Part shown: piece by piece, positions 20,025 to 29,663 of the stretch | Position numbering within the stretch: position 1 is the stretch's first letter | Layout: each line of letters opens with the position of its first letter | Origin: an uncultured Clostridia bacterium | GTDB taxonomy: Bacteria; Bacillota; Clostridia; TANB77; CAG-508 | Assembly: GCA_948630815.1 (NCBI GenBank) | Contig: CAPIEU010000003.1 | Span: 82,565-146,564 of the forward strand | Direction of reading: 5' to 3' | Length of the DNA: 64,000 bases | Notes under the pieces: model-generated | Seen by the model: the letters and a program-made list of their open reading frames with translations, nothing else | Database searches by the model: none | Told to the model about the DNA's origin: nothing | Translations under genes and position numbers: made by a program

Positions 20025-20816
20025 CTAGGTCTCAAAATTTGATTTTTGCTTTACATTTTCTATAAATTCATCAAATGTACATACAGAATTTGCATTAAAT
20101 TTAGCTTCTTCCATCCATTCCTTTACTTTTTCAATATTTTCTGGTGTTGTAACTACTCCATAAAGCTGTTCAGGATTTTTTTTAAAATCTATAGAATGAA
20201 GCATATTATGTCCATATTCAGCATCTTCTTTATCTTTTGGCAAAACAACAAATAAACAGCCAGCTGGTAAGCATCTTCCGTATGCTGTTAAATCAGTAAA
20301 CCATCCATGAATTGTTGTATCTAAAGTTTCTATATTAGATACTGATATTTCTCCCTTTCTATCAGTACTTCTTATATAACCATCATATCTATCTGCACTA
20401 GAAGTTATTGTTCCACTGTTTATTATCTGTTCTGCAAAATAAATTGGTGTTCCATGAAATCTCAAATCTAAATTTGATGGCAAAACTTGCGATAATCTTG
20501 ATTTAAAATTATCATATTGATTATTTCTATAATTTATATCTTGTTTTAAATTTGGTCTAATAAATTTTAATTGTAATCTACGTTCTTCTAAAGTATATTT
20601 CCATCTTAATACCTCATCTTTAGCCTCTACGTATTGTTTAGAATCTTTTGTATAGTTCTTTTCTATATCCTTAAACTTTTCAACTGCATTTCTTAAATAT
20701 CCTTCATACATATTAATATCTTTTTTTAGGCATTCTAAATGTTGCTTATATTCTTCATATTCTGCCATTCTACCTTCTTTTTTGCACTTACTCTTTAATT
20801 TGAATTCTTCAAACAT
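20025..20816 (-). CDS. Uncharacterised protein with possible ADP-ribosyltransferase-like domain
   Basis: 263 aa; no firm family. Residues 1-100 are charged and helical, probably coiled coil. The C-terminal part begins LRFHGTPIYFAEQIINSGTI, a pattern (FHGT ... A..I...G) reminiscent of ADP-ribosyltransferase-fold toxins and DarT-like proteins, and continues with ADRYDGYIRSTDRKGEISVS and LPAGCLFVVLPK. The neighbours are RhuM and, further down, Fic, which favours a toxin or effector role, but this is inference. The frame is open past the TAG for 52 more codons, so the C-terminus may be truncated. Confidence 0.5.
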   Translation of the reverse strand: MFEEFKLKSKCKKEGRMAEYEEYKQHLECLKKDINMYEGYLRNAVEKFKDIEKNYTKDSKQYVEAKDEVLRWKYTLEERRLQLKFIRPNLKQDINYRNNQYDNFKSRLSQVLPSNLDLRFHGTPIYFAEQIINSGTITSSADRYDGYIRSTDRKGEISVSNIETLDTTIHGWFTDLTAYGRCLPAGCLFVVLPKDKEDAEYGHNMLHSIDFKKNPEQLYGVVTTPENIEKVKEWMEEAKFNANSVCTFDEFIENVKQKSNFET

Positions 20817-20906
20817 ATTTCTTCTCCTTCATTTATAAATCCTTATCTTTTTCTATTTTATTACTATATTTATCTTCTTCTGGGATAAAGCATTATGACC
20901 ACAAAA

Positions 20907-21902
20907 TCATTTTAATTTTTTAATATCTTCTCCCATAATTTCAAGATAATCTTTTTCAGCTTGAGTTAAATGATTTTTCATATATTTATCATATTCTTCA
21001 TGTGCTTTTTCTAATGCCTTTTCATGAGATACTTTTCCTACACCTTCTAATATTTCTTTATGTGTCATTGTTAAAAATCCATCTAATTCTCTTATCCAGT
21101 CTTTCATTGTCATAGGGTTCATATTTAAAGCATTAATTTCTGCTACATCTAAATAAGCTGACACCATTCTATTTAATAAATCTAGTTCTTTTTCTGATAA
21201 ATAATTTTTTGCAATTTCTGTTTCTGCTCTTGTAGGCATATTTCCTTTAAAATTCGTTAACCCAATATTCTCTTTTTCACTATCCACTCTATTAAAAATT
21301 ACTTCTGCTGCAGTATATCCGTGTACTGCATAATGCATTTTATTTTGAACTGTTTTGAAAAATTCTTTTGTTTTTTCATCTCTTGCATCATAATCAACAC
21401 TTGTGGCATAAATATCTAATACTTTTCTCCAAAACACTTTTTCTGATGAACGAATATCTCTAATTTTCTCTAATACTTCTTCAAAATACACTTCTCCACC
21501 ATTATTTTTAAATCTATCAACATTCAAATTATATCCTTTAATTAAGTATTCTTTTATTAATTTATTTGCCCATATTCTAAATTGAGTACCACGAATTGAC
21601 TTCACACGATATCCAACTGATATAATTAAATCTAAATTGTAAAATTTTGTTTTGTAATTTTTACCATCTGAAGCAGTAGTCAAGTTTTCCTTGACAACTG
21701 AATTTTCATCCATTTCTTTTTCTTCAAAAATATTTTTTATATGTAGACTTATATTCTGTTTTGTTGTATCAAATAATTCTGCCATAGCATTTTGTGTTAG
21801 CCAGACATCTTCATCTTCAAGTCTAACTTCTATCTTAACTTGTCCATCATCAGTTGTATATATTATAATTTCATTATTGTTTTCTAGCATTTTATTGCTC
21901 AA
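20907..21902 (-). CDS. rhuM: RhuM-family protein
   Basis: 331 aa, similar to the RhuM family (named from a Salmonella pathogenicity island), often found in mobile islands and beside toxin genes. Family segments: EVRLEDEDVWLTQNAMAELF, TKQNISLHIKNIF, YNLDLIISVGYRVKS and GTQFRIWANKLIKEYL. The N-terminus resembles a DNA-binding domain; the function is unknown. The best start is TTG at 21902, seven bases after AGGAGG; this TTG overlaps the TGA of frameshifted queH (TTGA). An ATG lies 12 bases further in. Confidence 0.8.
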   Translation of the reverse strand: MSNKMLENNNEIIIYTTDDGQVKIEVRLEDEDVWLTQNAMAELFDTTKQNISLHIKNIFEEKEMDENSVVKENLTTASDGKNYKTKFYNLDLIISVGYRVKSIRGTQFRIWANKLIKEYLIKGYNLNVDRFKNNGGEVYFEEVLEKIRDIRSSEKVFWRKVLDIYATSVDYDARDEKTKEFFKTVQNKMHYAVHGYTAAEVIFNRVDSEKENIGLTNFKGNMPTRAETEIAKNYLSEKELDLLNRMVSAYLDVAEINALNMNPMTMKDWIRELDGFLTMTHKEILEGVGKVSHEKALEKAHEEYDKYMKNHLTQAEKDYLEIMGEDIKKLK

Positions 21903-22475
21903 ACTTTTTCCTCCTCACATAATGCTTCTCTATCCCTTTTAATCTGCTTACTGTAACGCTCGCCGTTCTGAAAACACACAACCACAATATTTTTGCATAT
22001 ATAGTCCACGTTCTCTTGCAATTTTTTGTCCTTCTCTAAATCCCACTCTAAAATCTCTATATATAAATTCAATGCCATATTCTTTTGAAAGATTTTCACA
22101 TACTTCTTTTAATACTTCATGTTTTTGATATGGGCTTACTAGTAATGTTGTTGTAAACGCATCATATCCATGTTCTTTTGCATATCTTACTGTTTTTTCT
22201 AAACGAACCCTATAGCAGTAATTTGAACATCTATTTTTTAAATCACCTATTACATTTTTACAAAACTCATCTAATCCATATTCTTCTTCAAATATTGCTT
22301 CAATATTAATACTTTTAGCATATTCCTTTAAGCAATCTCTTCTTGCCATATATTCTGTATATGGATGTATGTTTGGATTGTACCAATAAAGACTAGGTTC
22401 TATTCCTTCTTTTCTTAAAGTATCTATACAATAAACACTGCATGGTGCACAGCATGTATGCATTAGTAATTTCAT
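21899..22475 (-). CDS. queH: Epoxyqueuosine reductase QueH, with CGG frameshift
   Basis: Converts epoxyqueuosine to queuosine in tRNA (QueH/DUF208). The family cysteines are visible: MHTCCAPCS at the N-terminus and KYCGCVFSE near the end; GDLKNRCSNYCYR lies between. In the zero frame it ends at ERRALQ-stop. An in-frame CGG (21963-21965) precedes this: skipping C gives VFSEGERYSKQIKRDRE and ends at TGA overlapping the rhuM start. The longer tail looks like the usual QueH end, and the overlap with rhuM supports it. 191 aa. Confidence 0.9.
21963..21965 (-). other. +1 frameshift site, in-frame CGG (queH)
   Basis: GAA CGG CGA GCG TTA CAG TAA in the zero frame; GAA GGC GAG CGT TAC AGT AAG after skipping C, extending the protein 20 codons to a stop that overlaps rhuM. 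Confidence 0.8.
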
Positions 22476-22504
22476 TTCTTGCTTCCTTTCTTCTTACAGG
22501 GTGA

Positions 22505-22543
22505 TTTCATCATTTATTACAATTTGTAATAAATGATGAAATT
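22505..22543. terminator. Palindromic hairpin upstream of queH
   Basis: Perfect palindrome (ATTTCATCATTTATTACAA and its complement) between the GT-C-like gene and queH. It could terminate the upstream minus-strand transcript (22620-24473). Confidence 0.6.
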
Positions 22544-22619
22544 ATCATATTCTTCTTATTATTACTATTCTTTTTTGTAAACCGCTTCTATGAAAGTAAT
22601 ATATTTAATTATTCTCTTC

Positions 22620-24473
22620 TTATTTACACTTCACAATTCCACCTGAATTGTTTTCAAAAACTATATTGCCTAATTCGTGTATTCTTTGTTTTAATAATTT
22701 ATAATAATCTGTTCTATTAAAATAAATTATATAATCAGCATTTTCTATATCATTTTTTGCATTTAACATTTTCATTGTAAGTCCATTTTGTCCTTTTCCA
22801 GTATATATGTTGTCTTTATTATTTAAATATCTTGTTAATGTATACGCCCAATAACCCTGTTCCATATCTCCTATAATTTCTACTTTGTTATCATAACTTA
22901 TATTATCTTTTAAATATTTTAATAGTTCTAGTTCTTCTAAATAAAAATCAGTTTTTTTATATTTTAGGATTGTTTTATTTGCTCCAAACACTTCTACTAG
23001 AGTGGTTGGTCTTTCATTTGGATTTAATTCCCTATTTTCTAACGTGGTGTTTACAAATAATAAGTTTAGTACTATTAGTATAATATAGAAACCTACTATT
23101 CCAAAAGAAACTTTAGGATATTTCTTATATATTTCCACTAATCCTTTGTAGTTTAAATAAAATAGAATAAACCATAAGGCAAAATAGTTTTTACTTAAAT
23201 AATATATCGATACTTTTCCAAGTGTAAAGCCAAATAGTAATAATTCTATAAAAGCTATACAAAATATCATATTCATTAAAGCAAACTTATTATCTTTCCA
23301 CTTTTTTATTGCTAGATATATAGGAATTGGCAGTAATAATAACATATTAGAATATAAATTTACATATATATATCCATATGTTGCAAATCCTTTTCCAACT
23401 AAAGATGATGAATAGTTAAAGATTGTTTCAGCATTTAGGTTTTGGTTTATTATTACCCCATATATTTCTGGTGCTAAATGATATATAAATCCTAAGAAAA
23501 ATGGTATTAATAGGGTTGTTATTAATAAAATTATATTCTTTTTTGTAAATATACTTTTATCTCTTTCATAGCTACAAATACAAAAATATATCCATAATGC
23601 AGAATATAAAAATGGTACAAACATATAATATGCACTAAATATACCAAAATTTAGTAACGCAAATATTAATACACTATATGAGAACTTTAATTGTTGATTT
23701 TTAAAATAATATACCATGTCAAATACCAAGCATATAAGAAGTATTCCCATGCTTAAATATTCAAAGCCAAATAAGAAGCTATTTAGTGGATATCCTATTG
23801 TATATATTAGGCTAACTACAAATGCCAAAAAACGCATCTTTTTATCTACCGCAAATGTAGATATTGTTGTATACATTGATGATGCAGTTATAAATAATAT
23901 AAATATTCCAAAGGCTATAAATATATTGTAATTATAAAATGGATCTATAACTCCATCTAAGCATTTCATTATTAACCCAGAATTTACATATGAAACTGTC
24001 TTTCTTGTAATAAAATTATTATAAGCTTCATCTATCTGTTTTACTAACAATGAATCATTTTCGCTAAACATTGTTGATGTTAAATAATGTACTGACGGAT
24101 CGCCTGTTTCATATTTAATATTAAATGGAACTCCAAAATTTAGATATGATACTATTAGCACTGTAATTCCTAATATCGCTATATATAGTATATCTATTTT
24201 GTTCATTTCATATTTTTGTATCTGTTTTTTCCATAATATTAATGCAATAAGAATTACTGAAAATATAATATTAATTATTGATAAACTTGTTAATGTAATG
24301 GGTATTAAAAAGAATGTTAGCACATAACTTATAAATGTATTATAACAAAAAATTACTCCTACCATTATATTTATAAAACTAAGTATATTTAACTTTTTGT
24401 CTGTTTTTTTAATAAGTATGAAACTTATTACTAGTATCATTAATGACAAAATATAAATTATTTGCATCTGCAT
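22620..24473 (-). CDS. Large polytopic membrane protein, GT-C-like
   Basis: 617 aa with about twelve to fourteen membrane helices, high in Ile, Leu, Phe and Tyr. The long loop after the fourth helix has KYETGDPSVHYLTSTMF, an acidic motif followed by histidine as in GT-C glycosyltransferases, and a soluble C-terminal region of about 130 residues. No exact family is recognised. The start overlaps the ruvB stop by 16 bases, so it is translated from the ruvB message. With the two other polytopic enzymes nearby it suggests a surface-glycan function. Confidence 0.6.
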   Translation of the reverse strand: MQMQIIYILSLMILVISFILIKKTDKKLNILSFINIMVGVIFCYNTFISYVLTFFLIPITLTSLSIINIIFSVILIALILWKKQIQKYEMNKIDILYIAILGITVLIVSYLNFGVPFNIKYETGDPSVHYLTSTMFSENDSLLVKQIDEAYNNFITRKTVSYVNSGLIMKCLDGVIDPFYNYNIFIAFGIFILFITASSMYTTISTFAVDKKMRFLAFVVSLIYTIGYPLNSFLFGFEYLSMGILLICLVFDMVYYFKNQQLKFSYSVLIFALLNFGIFSAYYMFVPFLYSALWIYFCICSYERDKSIFTKKNIILLITTLLIPFFLGFIYHLAPEIYGVIINQNLNAETIFNYSSSLVGKGFATYGYIYVNLYSNMLLLLPIPIYLAIKKWKDNKFALMNMIFCIAFIELLLFGFTLGKVSIYYLSKNYFALWFILFYLNYKGLVEIYKKYPKVSFGIVGFYIILIVLNLLFVNTTLENRELNPNERPTTLVEVFGANKTILKYKKTDFYLEELELLKYLKDNISYDNKVEIIGDMEQGYWAYTLTRYLNNKDNIYTGKGQNGLTMKMLNAKNDIENADYIIYFNRTDYYKLLKQRIHELGNIVFENNSGGIVKCK

Positions 24474-25474
24474 TCTCCTTTATTCATTCCCAAATGCGTA
24501 TACGCATCTGGCATTGCTACTCTTCCCCTTGGTGTACGTGTTAAAAAACCAATTTGAATTAAATATGGTTCATATACATCTTCTATAGTTTCTACTTCTT
24601 CTCCTATTGTTACAGCCAACGTTTCTAAACCTACTGGACCACCTTTATATTGTTCAATAATTGTTTTTAATATTTTTCTGTCTATTTCATCTAAACCTAG
24701 TTCATCTATTTCTAATTTATTTAAAGCAATTTTTGCTATTTCTAATGTAATTTTTCCATCTCCTAAAACTGCTGCATAATCTCTAACCCTTTTTAATATT
24801 CTATTTGCAATTCTAGGCGTCCCTCTAGAACGTCTTGCCATTTCATTTATTGCATTTTCTTCAATTTCTACTCCTAAAATTGTAGCTGATCTTTTTATTA
24901 TTTGTGCAAGTTGTTCTGGATTATAGAGTTCAAGTCTTGATACTATTCCAAATCTATCTCTTAGTGGTGTTGTAAGTGAACCTGCTTTTGTTGTAGCTCC
25001 TATTAAAGTAAATTTAGGAAGATCAAGTCTTATAGACCTTGCACTTGGTCCTTTGCCTATTATAATATCTAAACTAAAATCTTCTAATGCAGGATATAAT
25101 ATTTCTTCTACTGTTTTATTTAATCTATGTATTTCATCTATAAAAAGCACATCAAATTCTGTAAGATTTGTAAGAATCGCTGCTAAATCTCCTGGTTTTT
25201 CAATTGCTGGTCCTGAGGTTATTTTGATATTAGAATTCATTTCATTTGCTATTATGTTAGATAATGTAGTTTTTCCAAGTCCAGGAGGTCCATATAATAA
25301 AACATGGTCAAGAGGCTCACCTCTTTTTTTGGCTGCCTCTATATATATTTTCATATTTTCTTTTACTTTATCTTGTCCAATATATTCTTTTAATTCCTTT
25401 GGTCTTAATGATGTTTCTAATTTTTCTTCTTCTACCGATTCTAATTCTGGACTAGTTATATTTTCATATTCCAT
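24458..25474 (-). CDS. ruvB: Holliday junction branch-migration helicase RuvB
   Basis: AAA+ motor that drives RuvA-bound Holliday junctions; 338 aa, full length. Walker A GPPGLGKTT near residue 62, Walker B LFIDEIHRL, sensor 1 LIGATTKAGSL, arginine finger region RDRFG, and the C-terminal winged helix with GGPVGLETLA and TPRGRVAMPDAY. GAGGTG precedes the ATG at a good distance. ruvA and ruvC are not adjacent. Confidence 0.97.
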   Translation of the reverse strand: MEYENITSPELESVEEEKLETSLRPKELKEYIGQDKVKENMKIYIEAAKKRGEPLDHVLLYGPPGLGKTTLSNIIANEMNSNIKITSGPAIEKPGDLAAILTNLTEFDVLFIDEIHRLNKTVEEILYPALEDFSLDIIIGKGPSARSIRLDLPKFTLIGATTKAGSLTTPLRDRFGIVSRLELYNPEQLAQIIKRSATILGVEIEENAINEMARRSRGTPRIANRILKRVRDYAAVLGDGKITLEIAKIALNKLEIDELGLDEIDRKILKTIIEQYKGGPVGLETLAVTIGEEVETIEDVYEPYLIQIGFLTRTPRGRVAMPDAYTHLGMNKGECRCK

Positions 25475-25503
25475 GGATTCTACACCTCATATAATATAAT
25501 TTA

Positions 25504-25530
25504 TAGGGGCAGGCTACGTTAGTCCACCCT
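25504..25530. repeat. REP-like palindrome
   Basis: TAGGGGCAGGCTACGTTAGT followed by CCACCCT. Diverged copy of the TGTAGGGGC family in the ruvB-rpiA gap. Confidence 0.6.
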
Positions 25531-25562
25531 TCTATTTATCTATTAATAATTCAGTTCTACTG

Positions 25563-25590
25563 GGGGCAGACACAGGGCCTGCCTCTACAT
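25563..25590. repeat. REP-like palindrome
   Basis: GGGGCAGACACAGGGCCTGC then CTCTACAT; opposite orientation to the copy at 25504. Confidence 0.7.
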
Positions 25591-25607
25591 TTTTTATTTA
25601 TAATTTC

Positions 25608-26303
25608 CTATTTTTCTATAATTACATTATATCCAATAAATAAACCTGTTTCTACTACTCCTACTATGCTTTTTAATCTTTTTTCTAAAGTTTCATCTAC
25701 ATTTCTAAAAACTGTATCTAAAATAACATTTCCTGACTCTGTTATAACTGGACCATCTTTTCCTTTTGCTAGTCTTAATATTATAGATTCAGCTCCCATA
25801 GCTAAAATTGCTTGTCTTACATAGTTTATTGCTCTAGGTGTAACTTCAACTGGTATTGGAAATTTATCACATATATTATTTACAAATTTAGATTCATCTA
25901 CTAATATATATGTAAAACTTGAACTAACAATGTTTAACTTTTCTCTATACATTGCAGCTCCTCTACCTTTTACTAACCAGTTTTTATCATTTACTTCATC
26001 AGCACCATCAAAACTCCAATCTGGTTTCTTTTCCATTAAACTTGCTGTTTCAATTCCTAGCTCATTACATAATAAATTAATTTCATATGATGTTGGAATT
26101 GCAGTTATTCGTAAATTTTCTTCTTTAACTTTTTTAGCTATTTCTTTTGTTGCAACAAAAGATGTAGACCCTGAACCAACACCTATACAATCTCCATCTT
26201 TTACTTTTTGGGCAATTTTTTTAGCAATTCTTAATTTCTCCTCATAGTTAGAAATTTCTCCATTCCATTCCATTTTTTGTACTATTTCTTTGTTCCAATT
26301 CAT
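25608..26303 (-). CDS. rpiA: Ribose-5-phosphate isomerase A
   Basis: Interconverts ribose 5-phosphate and ribulose 5-phosphate in the pentose phosphate pathway. Family motifs: GVGSGSTS (phosphate loop), SFDGADEV with the catalytic Asp, KGRGAAMYREK with the active-site Lys/Glu. The start is set at ATG 26303 because AAAGGAG lies nine bases upstream; the frame is open 30 bases further to 26333. 231 aa, close to the usual 220-235. Confidence 0.95.
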   Translation of the reverse strand: MNWNKEIVQKMEWNGEISNYEEKLRIAKKIAQKVKDGDCIGVGSGSTSFVATKEIAKKVKEENLRITAIPTSYEINLLCNELGIETASLMEKKPDWSFDGADEVNDKNWLVKGRGAAMYREKLNIVSSSFTYILVDESKFVNNICDKFPIPVEVTPRAINYVRQAILAMGAESIILRLAKGKDGPVITESGNVILDTVFRNVDETLEKRLKSIVGVVETGLFIGYNVIIEK

Positions 26304-26337
26304 ACTAATTCTTCTCCTTTTATTATAATCCAATATG

Positions 26338-26362
26338 AGCAGACACAGGATCTGCCCCTACA
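26338..26362. repeat. REP-like palindrome
   Basis: GAGCAGACACAGGATCTGCC then CCTACA, between the VanW gene and rpiA. Confidence 0.7.
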
Positions 26363-26375
26363 ATTAATTTTTACA

Positions 26376-28274
26376 TTAATTCTTTTCTATTATTGTTGAT
26401 AATTGTGCATAGGTATCTGTTGATAGTAATTGTTTTGATATAACCTTACCATCTAATTTTAAAATTCTATATGCTCTAGATTTATATCCTGCATGACCTT
26501 TTTGTACTGTTTTTGTAGTTCCTACTGGAAGTGAAGTATTTGTTCTATATTCTGTTTTCATAGGAATAACTTGTAATGTTTCAGATTGAATTATAACATC
26601 ATATTCAACTTCTTCTTTACACCCATATATGTCCACTTTTATTTTTCCACCTGTTACAGTAGAAACAATTTTAATTGGATATTTTCTTGAATTTTTAAAT
26701 ATAAACTCTGGTCCTCCCCATGATACTGTTGCATCTGTGCTTAGTGGTACATATCCTGTCGCAAATCTGTGATTTGATCTTTTTACAATTTCTAAATTAG
26801 CACGTAATACAGTATTATATAAGGTAGAAGATACTTGACATATTCCTCCTCCTATATCATTTACAACTTTACCTCCCACATACACTGGTGCTGATTTATA
26901 TCCTTTGCCTATAGTTCTTTGTCCTACTACATTATTATACGAAAACTCTTCACCTGGCATTAATACAACACCATTTATTTTATTTGAAGAAAGTTTTATA
27001 TTTGTAGTTCTATTAAAATTTGATGCTGAAAATGAAGTAGTATATGTTGCAAGTAAATCTGGAAATGCTTCAGTTCCAATTTGATTTGTGGTTATATTTG
27101 GATTTGTTATTTTAAGTGGTACTACTATAGTATCTCCACTATTATTTACTAATGATTTTGCCTCTTCTAAACTTATATTAAAATCCACACCAACAATATG
27201 TGGATATATTGTAAATGGTTCTTTTTGGTAATATGCGTCTTTTGCTTCTTTATATATTTCTTTATGTATTTTTTCTATATCTATATTATCTGGTTCTTGT
27301 TCTATAATAGGTATATCTATGAGTTCTTCTTCAGTTATTAAGTTAATAATGTTATTTAATATTAAGTTTTTTAATTCTTCTTTTTTTACTGAATATCCTA
27401 ATTTACCTCTTGTTATAATTAAATTGTTATTCTCTATATTATATGAACTATTTAAAACTTTATCTGGTAAGTTTTCATTAGTTTCATTTATAATACTCGT
27501 TAATTTTTCTTCGTTACAAGCAAAAGAAGGCTGTATATTTACTTTAGCTAAATTTGCATTTATAATAGCATAATTATCTTTTAAAAGTTTTCCACTTCTT
27601 CCTATACTATATGCTATATCCAGTGCTTCATCTATTCCAAATTTTGCTTCTATTTCATCAAGACTAATTTCTTTACAATATTCATTATGTTTTAATTTAA
27701 TGGTTTGATTTATCTTTTTTTGATATTCTTTAGTTAATTTTTCTTTTGCTTCATCATATGTAAGACCTGAAACCTCTATTTTATTTATATAAACTCCATT
27801 TACTATTTTGTTACTTTTTCTATTTATTAGTCCAAATACTGTTGAAAATACTACTAGTCCTATAAATAGTAAAATAGAAATTACAGTTATTGCTATAGAA
27901 TATTTATGTAAAAAATCTATCTTTTTTGTTTCACTAATTTCACTTTCTACATTTATTTCATTTTCTTGGTGTTCATCTTCTTTTTCATTTTGTTCAATCA
28001 TACTATCTGTTTCTATACATTTTGTTTCCTCTACAATATTTTCTTCACTTTGTTCTAATTCAATAGTTGCTTCTTTTTCTTCTATATCTTTGTCATTAGC
28101 TATGTCATCCTTTTGGTCTATAATTTCTTCTATGTCTTCAATTTCTTTATTTTGATTTGTTTCTTCACTAACAGTTTCATTTTCTTTTACTTTTTTATCA
28201 TTTGTTTTTACTACTACTTCTTCTTTATCATTTGTCAAATCTCCTTTTGATTTTTTTTCTTTTACTTTACTCAA
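26376..28274 (-). CDS. VanW-family membrane-anchored surface protein
   Basis: 632 aa. Residues 1-120 are a very acidic, Glu/Lys-rich cytoplasmic tail; one membrane helix follows near 125-150; the extracellular part has peptidoglycan-binding-like (YoaR/PG_binding_4) repeats and a VanW domain with FSYNNVVGQRT and GGGICQVSSTLYN, then a C-terminal region with GTTKTVQKGHAGYKSRAYRI resembling a G5 domain. VanW proteins are widespread in Bacillota, also outside vancomycin-resistance clusters; their role is unsettled. No resistance genes are adjacent, so a wall-associated housekeeping role is more likely. Confidence 0.85.
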   Translation of the reverse strand: MSKVKEKKSKGDLTNDKEEVVVKTNDKKVKENETVSEETNQNKEIEDIEEIIDQKDDIANDKDIEEKEATIELEQSEENIVEETKCIETDSMIEQNEKEDEHQENEINVESEISETKKIDFLHKYSIAITVISILLFIGLVVFSTVFGLINRKSNKIVNGVYINKIEVSGLTYDEAKEKLTKEYQKKINQTIKLKHNEYCKEISLDEIEAKFGIDEALDIAYSIGRSGKLLKDNYAIINANLAKVNIQPSFACNEEKLTSIINETNENLPDKVLNSSYNIENNNLIITRGKLGYSVKKEELKNLILNNIINLITEEELIDIPIIEQEPDNIDIEKIHKEIYKEAKDAYYQKEPFTIYPHIVGVDFNISLEEAKSLVNNSGDTIVVPLKITNPNITTNQIGTEAFPDLLATYTTSFSASNFNRTTNIKLSSNKINGVVLMPGEEFSYNNVVGQRTIGKGYKSAPVYVGGKVVNDIGGGICQVSSTLYNTVLRANLEIVKRSNHRFATGYVPLSTDATVSWGGPEFIFKNSRKYPIKIVSTVTGGKIKVDIYGCKEEVEYDVIIQSETLQVIPMKTEYRTNTSLPVGTTKTVQKGHAGYKSRAYRILKLDGKVISKQLLSTDTYAQLSTIIEKN

Positions 28275-28299
28275 AATTTTACTCCCCTAAATTCAAAAT

Positions 28300-28346
28300 A
28301 CATCGTGCTATAATTATATTCATAGTACGATGTATATATTATCATA
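28300..28346. other. Inverted repeat upstream of the VanW gene
   Basis: TACATCGTGCTATAATTATA with its near-complement (TAGTACGATGTA). It covers the likely promoter region of the minus-strand gene, so it may be an operator or a hairpin; I cannot decide. Confidence 0.4.
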
Positions 28347-28524
28347 TAAACGAAAAACTAACAAGATTTTTTAACTATTTTTGACTTATTTTTATTAATG
28401 TATTGCAGTTTTATCTATTTAATGCTAATATAATATTGTTTAGCATTTATATCTATAAAATTTTTAGATTTTCTGTCTAAAATATTTTCCCAAAAATTAG
28501 TTTTATAGTAAAGGAGTTGGTTTT

Positions 28525-29347
28525 ATCGAACTATTAGAATTAAAAAATGATTATACTTTTAAAAGAGTATTTGGTTATGCAGGTAATGAAGATATTACTA
28601 TTGGATTATTAAATTCTATTCTTAAAGAAAATGTATCTAAAATTACTCTTAATTGTAATCCTATATTAGAACAGGATTTATTCAATGATAAAATTGGCAT
28701 TTTAGATATTAGAGCTAAAATAAATAATAATATTGATTGTGATATAGAAATGCAGTTATTAAATCAAAATAATATTGAAAAAAGAATTTTATTTTATCTT
28801 AGTAAAATGTATTCTCGGCAATATAGAAACAGGACAAGATTATAGTAAAATTAATAAATGTATTTCCATTCTTTTTATAGATTTCAATATTAATAATTTA
28901 AAGAACATACATAAATATATAACAAAATGGAATTTAAGAGAAGAAAAATATACTAATATTATCTTGACAGATGCAATTGAGATTTATATAATAGAGATGT
29001 CTAAAGTGCTACAATATAAAGAAAATTCAAAATTAGATACTTGGATAAAATTTATTATTAATTCGGGTGATATTGATATGAAAGATGCTGATGAGTCTAT
29101 GAAAAAAGCAAAAAAAGTATTAACTGAAATTAGCAAAGATGAACATGAAAGATATTTAGCTCATTTAAGACAAAAATTTATTTTAGACCAAAAAGCTATT
29201 GAAGAAACTGGCTTTGAAAAGGGCTTTAAGCAAGGTTCTAAAGAAAGTACAAAAGAAATAGCAAAAAAGCTAAAACAAAGAAATATATCTATTACTGATA
29301 TTATAGAAATAACAGGTTTAACGAAGAATGAAATAGAAATGTTATAA
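28525..29347 (+). CDS. Rpn/PD-(D/E)XK nuclease-family protein, with CGG frameshift
   Basis: Recombination-promoting nuclease (PD-(D/E)XK nuclease family transposase). N-terminus ELLELKNDYTFKRVFG, nuclease core GILDIRAKINNNIDCDIEMQ (D...E.Q), then, across the shift, YLSKMYSGNIETGQDYSKIN, the normal family segment. The C-terminus has the usual charged helix and KGFKQGSKESTKEIAKKLKQ. The break is at TCT CGG CAA (28816-28818). No ATG fits: AAGGAG at 28511 points to ATC at 28525 as the start, which would be unusual, or the start has been lost. About 273 aa. A stand-alone accessory gene on the opposite strand to its neighbours. Confidence 0.8.
28816..28818 (+). other. +1 frameshift site, in-frame CGG (Rpn nuclease)
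   Basis: TCT CGG CAA TAT in the zero frame, with TAG nine codons on; TCT GGC AAT ATA GAA ACA GGA after skipping C. Confidence 0.88.
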
Positions 29348-29374
29348 ATCATTATTTAAAAATGCTAAACAAAA

Positions 29375-29413
29375 TACGCCAAAATAATAATTTTAAAGTA
29401 TTATTTTGGCGTA
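29375..29413 (+). terminator. Terminator-like hairpin after the Rpn gene
   Basis: TACGCCAAAATAATA, nine-base loop, complementary TATTATTTTGGCGTA, followed by an AT-rich tract. Confidence 0.65.
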
Positions 29414-29471
29414 AATTTATTTTATCAATTTTTGACCTAAAATCGCTGTAAATTAATAGTTTGATTCTAAC

Positions 29472-29638
29472 TAGTAACGAAAAGTATTTTTCCAATCTAC
29501 ATTTTATAATCCTTGGTGTCGCAACCTACGTTTTACACATTTAGATGTAGGTTGCTCCAAATCGCCTTTCGCTTCACTCCAGTTGATCGCTTACGTGGCT
29601 TAAAAATGTAGATTTCCAAGATTACTTTTGTTACTATT
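29472..29638. repeat. MITE-like element with about 35-bp inverted ends
   Basis: Ends TAGTAACGAAAAGTATTTTT and the near-complement ATTACTTTTGTTACTA enclose an internal hairpin (GCAACCTACG ... TGTAGGTTGC). Nothing codes in the 29348-29663 gap; this element fills most of it. Confidence 0.65.
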
Positions 29639-29663
29639 AAATAAAACCCATTATATAGTAACC

